DNA from: Desulfococcaceae bacterium HSG9
GTDB lineage: Bacteria > Desulfobacterota > Desulfobacteria > Desulfobacterales > JAUCGF01
Reading direction: 5' to 3'
DNA length: 64,000 bases
NCBI GenBank assembly: GCA_030378005.1
Contig: JAUCGF010000073.1
Span: 1 to 64,000 of the forward strand
The position numbers and the translations under genes are program-made. How positions within the stretch are numbered: position 1 is the stretch's first letter; each line of letters begins with the position of its first letter. Under the pieces are notes generated by a model. It did not search any database, was not told where the DNA came from, and worked only from the letters and a program-made list of their open reading frames with translations. Shown here in pieces: positions 44,319 to 51,954 of the stretch.

Positions 44319-47300
44319 ATGAAAATGCTCTTAAAAATACAAATTTTAATTCTAATAATATCTACAGTTCCATCAACTGTATTTTCCCAGAATAAAAACA
44401 AGCTTCCAGCCCAGCCGAATCATGCTCAGGAGACAAATGGGCAAATTCAACTCACGAAGAAGGAGAGAGTATTTCTTCAATCCCACCCTGTTATCCGCCT
44501 TGGAATTGATGAGACGTGGGAGCCGTATGTCATGAAAGCAGACGGTACATTACGAGGACTTGATGTAGATTTTCTTAACTACATAAATAAAACAACAGGT
44601 GCGAACATTCAATTGGTCATAGGTGAATGGGCGGACATGGTAGAAAAAGCGAAAAAACATGAAATTGATGGGTTGGCTAGCTCGACACCTCGCAAAGAGA
44701 GAGCGCCTTATTTCAACTTTTCTGATGTGTATGTTTCAGACTTTTTCATTATCATTCTTCCTTCTGATAACACTCTGAATATTAACAAATTAGATGATCT
44801 CTCAGGGAAAACGATTGCCATTCAAAGGGAAAATAAAGCCTATGAATCACTTCTTAAGTCATATCCCGAAATCAACATTATAGAAGCAAATTCCGAAATT
44901 GAATCGGCAAGAATGGTGGTGGAAGGAAAGGCGGATGGCAGTCTTAGCAGTGTATCCACATACATTGCAATTCATAAGCATCTTTTGAAAACAATTAAAA
45001 TTGGCTATGTTGTTACTGAAGAATCATTAGATGTCGTGTATTCGATTCGGAAAGACTGGCCTGAATTGAAGTCTATCATTAACAAAAGCCTTGCTTCCAT
45101 GCTACCGGAAATCCGGAACAGCATCTACTTTCGCTGGTTTGGAGTTAAATATCCTGATATGGAAGAAGATAAAAAGCAGACTGTTTTTTCTCCCGAAGAG
45201 AATATATTTTTAAAAGAGCATCCAATTATCCGACTTGGAATAGATGGAACATGGGCACCCCATGTTATAATAGATAAAGATGGAAAATTATCCGGGCATA
45301 CTGTGGATTACTTGAATTACATTAATCGGGCTACAGGTGCCAATGTTCAATTAGTTACAGGCAAGTGGGCTGACATGAAGGAAAAAGCAAGAAAACATGA
45401 AATTGATGGGCTGGCACTAGAAGATCCGTCCGTAGAATCCCATCGTTTTTATAACTTTTCCGATGTATTTATTACGGAGTTTGTTATTGTCGTCACTTCA
45501 GCCAATAATACGATGAATATTAATAAATTAGATGATTTGGCTGGGAAAACGGTCGCTATGCAAGGGGGAAATGGTTTTTATCTTTCGATTCTCCAACCAT
45601 ATCCCGAAATCAACATTATAGAAGCAGATTCCGAATCTGAAGCGGTAAAAATGATGTTGGAAGGGAAAGCTGATGCGTGCCTTTCCGGCACGTCAACATA
45701 CATGTATGTCCATAAAAATTTTTTGCAATCCATTAAAGTTGCATACGTGATAATGGAAAAACCGTTGGATCTGGCATTTGCAGTTCGAAAAGACTTCCCT
45801 GAGCTGATCACAATAATCAACAAAGGCCTTGCTTCCATTACTCCGGAGGAAAGCAACAATCTTTACCTCCGCTGGTTTGGTGTTGAGCAGCCTGATATGG
45901 AAAAAAATAAGAAGGGAATTGTTTTTTCTCCTGAGGAGCGCAATTTTCTTAACGCACATCCGGTTATAAAACTTGCTGTTGATGCTGACTGGCCTCCCTT
46001 TGAATTCATAGATCAGGATGGCAATCATCAGGGTATTGCAGCAGAGTATATTCATCTTCTTGAAAAACAGCTTGGAGTTAAATTTGAAATATCCGAAAGC
46101 AAATCGTGGGCAGAATCTATTGAGAAAGGAAAGCAAGGGCAATTGGATACGTATGGCGCTATCTTAAAAACTTCTCAACGGGAAAAGTATCTGGATTTCA
46201 CACCTCCCTATCTTTCTTTTCCTATGGTCATTGTAACCACCGATAAAGTTACATTTGTTGACGGGATAAAAGATTTGAAAAATAAACCGCTGGCTGTAGT
46301 CGAAGGTTATGCCATTCATGAAATATTGACAGAAGCTGATCCAGACCTTGATATAAACCTTTTCCCCGCCATTTCCGAGGCATTAAAAGCGGTTTCTAAA
46401 AATAAAGCATACGCCTATGTTGGCAATCTGGCCGTTGTAAATCATATTATTAGAAGAGAAGGATTAGCTAACCTGCAAATATCGGGAGAGATACCTCATG
46501 ATTTTGATATATCAATGGCTGTAAGAAAGGGTTTGCCAGAGCTGACAACCAGTATCCAGAAAGTAATGAATTCCATTTCTCAAGAAGAAAAAGATGCCAT
46601 ACTCAACAAATGGATCACTCTCCAATATGCCCAAAAAATTGATTACTCCATAATATGGAAAATTTTTTTTGGTTTCGCAGTGCTTCTACTTGTCATACTT
46701 TACTGGAATCGTAAGTTAGCCATGGCGGTTAAAAAAAGAACAGTGGCAGAAGTAGCGGCAAAACAAGCTGAGGTTCGAGCGATTACCGCAAATCAGGCCA
46801 AAAGCGAATTTTTAGCCAACATGAGCCATGAACTTCGCACTCCCATGAACGCCATCCTCGGATTTTCTCAATTGATCAGTCATGACCAAAACCTTCCACT
46901 TGAACATCGAAAGCATCTTTCCATTATCCGGCGCAGCGGGGAACATCTGTTGACCCTTATCAACGACGTGTTGGATATGTCAAAAATCGAAGCCGGAAGA
47001 ACGACCCTGAATGAGAAAAGATTTGATCTGCATCGCCTGCTGGATGACTTGGAAAATATGCTGGGGTTGCGGGCAGAGAAAAAAGGGCTGTCACTGACTG
47101 TCAGGCATGATTCCGATGTTCCGCAATATGTCAAAACCGATGAAATAAAACTGCGACAGGTTTTGATCAATCTGATCGGAAACGCGATTAAATTTACAGA
47201 ACAAGGCGGCGTAGTTGTGCATATCGCAAAAAATCCGGATCTGCCAGAAGAACCGCAAAATTGTTCGCTTCATTTTGAAATCAAAGACACCGGCCCCGGA

Positions 47301-48224
47301 ATCGCACCGGATGAAATGGATGCCTTGTTTAAAGCCTTTGCTCAAACAAAAACGGGGGAACAAGTCCGAAATGGGACCGGTTTGGGACTTGCCATCAGCC
47401 GCAAGTTTGTTCAACTCATGGGTGGAGAAATTAAGGTGAACAGCGAGATTGGCAAGGGGGCGACATTTATATTTGATATTCTGATTCATGTTGCTGCCGA
47501 CGGAAACAAATCTTCCTTTCCAAGAGCTGCTTCCATAGCTCCCGGGCAGCCCCGGCATAAAATCTTAATCGCAGATGACAATCCGGATAATCGCAAATTC
47601 CTTTTCAAATTACTCGATCCTTACGGATTTGAACTTCGCGAGGCCGCCAACGGAAAAGAAGCGCTTGAAATTTGGCAAGCCTGGCGGCCGGATTTAATCT
47701 GGATGGATATCAAGATGCCGGTGATGGACGGATACGAGGCCGTGAGAACCATACGGAAGATTGAACAAGATAATCCGAATCTCCCCAAAACAGCTATCAT
47801 CGCCCAAACCGCCGGCACATTAAAGGAAGAGCGTAAGTCAGTCCTTGAAGCCGGCTGTGACGATTTTATGAGAAAACCTTTCAGAGTGTCTGATGTCTTC
47901 GAACTGATGCACCGGCATATCGGTGTCCGATTAGTCTATGAGGATGCCGCAATAAACAACGAAAAGCAAGCGGGGCCTGAAACGGACTCCGCACAGACCG
48001 GTTCGGAAGGCTTTTCCGGCATTCCCGATGATCTGCTAAAAAAATTGAAACTGGCCGCCATTGGTACGGATATGGACAGGGTTGACGAGATCATCAATGA
48101 GATACGTGGAATCAGCGAGGAACCAGCTGACAGACTGACCGCACTGGCTGATGATTTTGAATATGGAACCATCGTAAAAATTATCGAAGCAACAGAAACC
48201 GTTAGTGAGGAAAATAATGTTTGA
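44319..48224 (+). CDS. Hybrid histidine kinase with three tandem solute-binding (SBP_bac_3) domains
   Basis: 1301 residues from the ATG at 44319, which gives a proper signal peptide (MKMLLKIQILILIIST...) and has GGAAG nine bases upstream. A coupled ATG at 44274 overlapping the previous stop is the alternative. Three family-3 binding domains are in series, at about 54-277 ('VIRLGIDETWEPYVMK'), 294-525 ('IIRLGIDGTWAPHVII') and 539-767 ('VIKLAVDADWPPFEFID'). They are followed by a membrane helix (~779-797). HisKA has His837 and is followed by an ATPase; the receiver has Asp1130 ('WMDIKMPVMDG') and a ~90-residue C-terminal helical region follows. It probably senses amino-acid-like or other small ligands in the periplasm. 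The first two sensor domains look like recent duplicates; the third is more distant. Confidence 0.93.
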   Translation: MKMLLKIQILILIISTVPSTVFSQNKNKLPAQPNHAQETNGQIQLTKKERVFLQSHPVIRLGIDETWEPYVMKADGTLRGLDVDFLNYINKTTGANIQLVIGEWADMVEKAKKHEIDGLASSTPRKERAPYFNFSDVYVSDFFIIILPSDNTLNINKLDDLSGKTIAIQRENKAYESLLKSYPEINIIEANSEIESARMVVEGKADGSLSSVSTYIAIHKHLLKTIKIGYVVTEESLDVVYSIRKDWPELKSIINKSLASMLPEIRNSIYFRWFGVKYPDMEEDKKQTVFSPEENIFLKEHPIIRLGIDGTWAPHVIIDKDGKLSGHTVDYLNYINRATGANVQLVTGKWADMKEKARKHEIDGLALEDPSVESHRFYNFSDVFITEFVIVVTSANNTMNINKLDDLAGKTVAMQGGNGFYLSILQPYPEINIIEADSESEAVKMMLEGKADACLSGTSTYMYVHKNFLQSIKVAYVIMEKPLDLAFAVRKDFPELITIINKGLASITPEESNNLYLRWFGVEQPDMEKNKKGIVFSPEERNFLNAHPVIKLAVDADWPPFEFIDQDGNHQGIAAEYIHLLEKQLGVKFEISESKSWAESIEKGKQGQLDTYGAILKTSQREKYLDFTPPYLSFPMVIVTTDKVTFVDGIKDLKNKPLAVVEGYAIHEILTEADPDLDINLFPAISEALKAVSKNKAYAYVGNLAVVNHIIRREGLANLQISGEIPHDFDISMAVRKGLPELTTSIQKVMNSISQEEKDAILNKWITLQYAQKIDYSIIWKIFFGFAVLLLVILYWNRKLAMAVKKRTVAEVAAKQAEVRAITANQAKSEFLANMSHELRTPMNAILGFSQLISHDQNLPLEHRKHLSIIRRSGEHLLTLINDVLDMSKIEAGRTTLNEKRFDLHRLLDDLENMLGLRAEKKGLSLTVRHDSDVPQYVKTDEIKLRQVLINLIGNAIKFTEQGGVVVHIAKNPDLPEEPQNCSLHFEIKDTGPGIAPDEMDALFKAFAQTKTGEQVRNGTGLGLAISRKFVQLMGGEIKVNSEIGKGATFIFDILIHVAADGNKSSFPRAASIAPGQPRHKILIADDNPDNRKFLFKLLDPYGFELREAANGKEALEIWQAWRPDLIWMDIKMPVMDGYEAVRTIRKIEQDNPNLPKTAIIAQTAGTLKEERKSVLEAGCDDFMRKPFRVSDVFELMHRHIGVRLVYEDAAINNEKQAGPETDSAQTGSEGFSGIPDDLLKKLKLAAIGTDMDRVDEIINEIRGISEEPADRLTALADDFEYGTIVKIIEATETVSEENNV

Positions 48225-50466
48225 AAACAAAAAACTTGAACAATCTGATATTCTTGCAGTTGACGACAATCCCGATAATCTTCGCCTGCTCGCCGATATT
48301 TTAAAGAAGATGAACTTTAAGGTACGACCTGCGAAAGATGGCCAGACAGCCCTTAAATCCGCCATAAGCAATCCACCTGATCTGATTTTGATGGATATTC
48401 TCATGCCCGGGATGGATGGTTATGAGACATGCGCGCATATAAAAGCGGATGACAGAACACGGGAAATTCCGGTTATATTTGTCAGCGCCTTGGACGCTTC
48501 ATTAGACAAGGTAAAGGCGTTTAAGGTCGGCGGGGTTGATTATGTCAGCAAGCCCTTCAACGAAGAGGAATTGCTGGCTCGTATCACGACCCATCTGTCT
48601 TTACGTAATATGCAGAAATCGCTTGCGGAAAAAAATGCCTGTCTGCAAAGCGAAATCATCGAACGTAAGCGCGCCGAGAAAATTATAAAAGAGAGTGAAA
48701 AACGCTTTGCCACAGTTATGAACAGCATGGAAGCGGTGATGTATGTTGCGGACATGGAAACATATCAACTTCTGTTCGTCAATCAATATACGCGGGATAC
48801 GTTTGGTGCCAGCGAAGGTGATATTTGCTGGCGCTTGCTTCAGGCGAATCAGAACGGTCCCTGCGATTTCTGTACAAACAAGCACCTAATTAAAAACGGA
48901 GAACCGGTCGGTGTGTATTCATGGGAATTTCATAATACGCTGACCGGACACTGGTATCAGATTCGGGACAGGGCGATTTATTGGCCCGACGGTCGCCTTG
49001 TGCGAATGGAAATTGCAACGGACATCGACAAACTGAAACAGACCGAGGAAATTTTAAAGGCGGCAAAAAAGGCCGCCGAATCCGCCAACCAAGCCAAAAG
49101 CGCTTTTCTCGCCGGCATGAGCCATGAACTGCGAACGCCTCTCAACGGCATTCTCGGCTTTGCGCAAATTTTATCGCGAGATTCTTCTATCACTGATCAA
49201 CAGCGACATGGTTTGGATGTCATTAAGCAAAGCGGCAATCATCTGTTATCCCTTATTAGCGATTTGCTTGATCTCGCCAAAGTGGAATCCGGCAAAACAG
49301 AATTGTACGAAACAGATTTTAATTTGCCGTCATTACTGATCGGCGTCAGTGAAATTATCAATATTCGGGCGCAAAACAAAGGCATTGGCTTTTATTCGGA
49401 ATCTGCGGATGATTTGCCTGACAGCGTGCATGGTGATGAACGCCGATTGCGCCAAATCCTACTGAACTTGTTGGGCAACGCGGTCAAATTCACCGATCAG
49501 GGCCGCGTCGCTTTGAAAGTCAGCGTGAAAGAAAGTGAACACACGGATTCTCCTCTGATCTGTTTCAGAATAGAAGACACCGGCATTGGTATCTCTCCTA
49601 AAGATATTGAGAGCATTTTTAATCCCTTTGAACAAGTCGGAGATAAAAAGCGTCAAATCAGGGGAACCGGTTTGGGGCTGTCTATCAGTCAAAAATTAGT
49701 TGAATTGATGAGAGGGCGGTTGGAGGTCAGCAGTCAGATGAATGTCGGCACTCAATTCTGGTTTGAATTGCCTTTACCAATCATAGATTATTATATCGCT
49801 CCGATTAACGGACAACCGATTATCGGCGTGCAAGGCAACGTGCCCAAAATATTGATCGTAGATGATAATGCGAGCAGTCGGGATGTATTGGCGGATTTGC
49901 TTGCACCGTTAGGCTTTCATATCGAACTGGCTGAGGATGGGCTTGAAGGATTGGCCAAAGCTCTGAAATGGCTGCCGGATGTGATTATCACCGATTTGGC
50001 CATGCCCAAATCGGACGGCTATGAGTTGATTCGCCAATTGCGCCAATCCTCTGTATTGAAAAAAAAGATTATCATTGTCGTTTCCGCTAACGTGCATGAG
50101 GCGAATAAGAGTATAGCGATTGGCAGTGACGCTTTTTTACCCAAACCGGTCAGAATTGAAACGCTTCTTGAGCAATTGCAGCGCCATCTGAATCTGACCT
50201 GGATATATGAAGATAAGACTAAAGAAACTGTCACAGAAGGCAGCATCTCTCTGCCGATGGTATTTCCCCCTGCATCTGAATTAAAGAAATTATATGAATT
50301 ATCCATGATGGCTGATATTTATGAACTTGAGGAGCGCACAGCCATTCTTGATGATACGGATGCGAAGTATAAACCCTTTGTCACCAAAATGCGAGCCTTC
50401 CTTAAACAATATCGCATGGAGGAAGTGAGTAAATGGCTTGAAAGAGAAATAACGAATGACCGATAA
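48217..50466 (+). CDS. Cytoplasmic hybrid kinase: REC-PAS-HisKA-HATPase-REC
   Basis: 749 residues from the ATG at 48217, which follows GAGGAAA; a GTG at 48205 is the alternative. It overlaps the previous gene by eight bases. The N-terminal receiver has Asp60 ('LILMDILMPGMDG'). The PAS domain (~155-275) contains several Cys ('NGPCDFCTNKH'). HisKA has His303 ('MSHELRTPLNGILGFAQIL'); ATPase has 'NLLGNAVKF' and 'GTGLGLSI'. The C-terminal receiver has Asp593 and is followed by a ~95-residue helical tail. There are no membrane segments. The N-terminal receiver suggests it takes phosphate from the upstream kinase at 44319. From HisKA onward it is a close paralogue of the end of the 55131 gene. Confidence 0.93.
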   Translation: MFENKKLEQSDILAVDDNPDNLRLLADILKKMNFKVRPAKDGQTALKSAISNPPDLILMDILMPGMDGYETCAHIKADDRTREIPVIFVSALDASLDKVKAFKVGGVDYVSKPFNEEELLARITTHLSLRNMQKSLAEKNACLQSEIIERKRAEKIIKESEKRFATVMNSMEAVMYVADMETYQLLFVNQYTRDTFGASEGDICWRLLQANQNGPCDFCTNKHLIKNGEPVGVYSWEFHNTLTGHWYQIRDRAIYWPDGRLVRMEIATDIDKLKQTEEILKAAKKAAESANQAKSAFLAGMSHELRTPLNGILGFAQILSRDSSITDQQRHGLDVIKQSGNHLLSLISDLLDLAKVESGKTELYETDFNLPSLLIGVSEIINIRAQNKGIGFYSESADDLPDSVHGDERRLRQILLNLLGNAVKFTDQGRVALKVSVKESEHTDSPLICFRIEDTGIGISPKDIESIFNPFEQVGDKKRQIRGTGLGLSISQKLVELMRGRLEVSSQMNVGTQFWFELPLPIIDYYIAPINGQPIIGVQGNVPKILIVDDNASSRDVLADLLAPLGFHIELAEDGLEGLAKALKWLPDVIITDLAMPKSDGYELIRQLRQSSVLKKKIIIVVSANVHEANKSIAIGSDAFLPKPVRIETLLEQLQRHLNLTWIYEDKTKETVTEGSISLPMVFPPASELKKLYELSMMADIYELEERTAILDDTDAKYKPFVTKMRAFLKQYRMEEVSKWLEREITNDR

Positions 50467-50603
50467 AATTTTAATTGTTGATGATGAGCCTGACAATTTA
50501 GACGTATTGCGCAATTGTTTGCACCAAGCCGGTTTTAAAGTGTTGGCAGCTAAAAGTGGCTGAAATTGCCGGGTTGCTGAATATTACGTTTGAACGGAGA
50601 TAA
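50456..50603 (+). pseudogene. Deletion remnant of a REC-GAF-kinase gene (paralogue of the 61183 gene)
   Basis: 50456-50560 matches the start of the 61183 gene ([21 protein letters not shown]...). It then jumps directly to sequence matching a kinase 3' end ('[15 protein letters not shown]' stop, 50562-50603), as at 54980-55026. About 2.8 kb is missing and the two parts are out of frame, so the frame stops at 50561-50563. The flank after it (to about 50660) also matches the flank after 55026. The remnant overlaps the stop of the 48217 gene exactly as the intact copy overlaps the 55131 gene. Confidence 0.85.
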
Positions 50604-50771
50604 AAAGCAGCCATTTTTATTTCAAAAATACAAGTTGTCGTCATGCAAGGCGAATGCAAATCTGTTTAACATATTATCAGGGCAAAAGTACCTGATAATC
50701 ATGGTTGGCTTTTAGGCTCGTAATAGAGTTGGAAGTTATGCCGAATTATGATTAACATGAAAGGGGAAGAA

Positions 50772-51512
50772 ATGAGAAAACACATTTTAATGCTCGCTGT
50801 GATGTTTGTCGCTTTTTCTGCTCATGCGCAGGAAATTACAATTGGAACTGAGGATTTTCCGCCATTCAGTTATGAGGGCACAAATGGTAAAGTGACAGGA
50901 CTCTCTACTGAAGTTGTGCAAGCGGTCCTCGATGAAATTGGAGTTGAGGCTGAAATCGGTATATATCCTTGGCCAAGAGCGTTTAACATGGCCTTAGTGG
51001 AAAAAAACCATCTGTTATTTTCTGTCTCGAGAACGAAAAAGAGAGAAAAAATGTTTAAATGGGTTGGCACTGTTTGCCCTTACAATGTTTACATGTACAA
51101 ATTAAAATCAAGAAAAGATATCAAGATTGATTCAATTCCAGACATTAATAAATATAGTACCGGATCTGTACGTAAAGACATTAAAATAGAATATTTGATT
51201 AACAAGGGAATTACCAATGTGGATTATGTTCTCAATGATGAACAAAACATAAAAAAAATGGTTAAGGGGAGAGTTGATGTCATTCCTTATCATGAACTGG
51301 GATTTGCTTACAAGGTAAATTTGCTAAAGTATAAAGGGGTTACGATGGATGATTTTGAGAAAGTATATTTTTTAAAAGACATTTCTAAAGAGCTTTATAT
51401 GGCTTTTGGGACAAAAACTTCTGACAGAGTGGTAGAAAAATTTAGAAAAGGTTTAGAGAAAATAAAACGAGATGGGGCTTTTGATAGAATTCATAAGAAA
51501 TATTTACAGTAA
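50772..51512 (+). CDS. Periplasmic solute-binding protein, SBP_bac_3 family
   Basis: 246 residues from the ATG at 50772 (GGGGAAG just upstream); it has a clean signal peptide 'MRKHILMLAVMFVAFSAHA|Q'. An ATG at 50748 would add eight polar residues. The binding domain shows 'ITIGTEDFPPFSYEG', 'GLSTEVVQAVLDEIG', 'YPWPRAFNMALVEKN' and 'KGRVDVIPYHELGFAY'. It ends 'GAFDRIHKKYL', typical of this family. No ABC permease or ATPase is nearby; a hybrid kinase follows after a decayed stretch. It is probably a ligand receptor for a sensor, or an orphan importer component. Confidence 0.87.
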   Translation: MRKHILMLAVMFVAFSAHAQEITIGTEDFPPFSYEGTNGKVTGLSTEVVQAVLDEIGVEAEIGIYPWPRAFNMALVEKNHLLFSVSRTKKREKMFKWVGTVCPYNVYMYKLKSRKDIKIDSIPDINKYSTGSVRKDIKIEYLINKGITNVDYVLNDEQNIKKMVKGRVDVIPYHELGFAYKVNLLKYKGVTMDDFEKVYFLKDISKELYMAFGTKTSDRVVEKFRKGLEKIKRDGAFDRIHKKYLQ

Positions 51513-51594
51513 TAGTCTTGTTCATAACTCCGACCACCTATCGTTTTTTTGAGAGCAATGACGTTCAAGTCATTAAAACGCCACTATTTGCTAT

Positions 51595-51652
51595 ATCGGA
51601 TGAAGCGAAAGTCTGTGAAATGCAAATGCTGGCTTATAGCTCCCAAAATCTG
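51595..51652 (+). pseudogene. 58-bp fragment of an AAA-type kinase gene
   Basis: This stretch matches 57641-57698, inside the intact 55131 gene, at about 52 of 58 positions (SDEAKVCE... in translation). Neither side continues the similarity: the right side is broken exactly by the inverted-repeat element at 51652. It shows that another copy of the giant kinase once stood here. Confidence 0.8.
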
Positions 51653-51793
51653 GTAGTCCCTACAAAACAGTGCAGGTTGTATAAATCGCAACTATAATCC
51701 TATGTAACCTACTGATATTACATGATCGCCATTTTGAGTGATAGTATGTAACCTATTGATTTTATTGACCCGCACTGTTTTGTAGGGACTACC
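51652..51793. mobile_element. 142-bp element with 22-bp perfect terminal inverted repeats
   Basis: The left end starts GGTAGTCCCTACAAAACAG (51652-51673) and its exact complement lies at 51772-51793. Inside, two direct repeats of about 18 bases start TGTAACCTA (near 51703 and 51748). There is no coding capacity. Flanks can be read as a CTG duplication, or as TA if the element is taken to begin at GTCCC. It interrupts the kinase fragment ending at 51652. Confidence 0.75.
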
Positions 51794-51827
51794 TGAAATT
51801 GCGTATGATCACGAATAAAAAAAAACG

Positions 51828-51935
51828 GGTATTGCTTATAAATTCAAAAAACTACCGCCGTTTGATCACGGAAAGCAAATAATCATACAAAATGGTGTTT
51901 TTGATCGAATTAATAAAAAATGGTTATCACAATAA
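51828..51935 (+). pseudogene. C-terminal remnant of a solute-binding protein gene
   Basis: 35 codons read 'GIAYKFKKLPPF...[14 protein letters not shown]' and stop. The final '[11 protein letters not shown]' matches the family end also seen in the intact gene at 50772 ('GAFDRIHKKYL'). No start or N-terminal domain is present upstream. It lies directly before the next kinase. The remainder of 51513-51954 holds only the kinase fragment and the inverted-repeat element. Confidence 0.7.
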
Positions 51936-51954
51936 AAAATATTGGAAGGTATCT

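Noticed and set aside
51892-51954. N-terminal extension of the kinase at 51955
   Set aside because: These codons are an out-of-phase reading of the decayed solute-binding tail; the ATG at 51955 has a proper GGAAGG and gives a normal membrane-anchored N-terminus.
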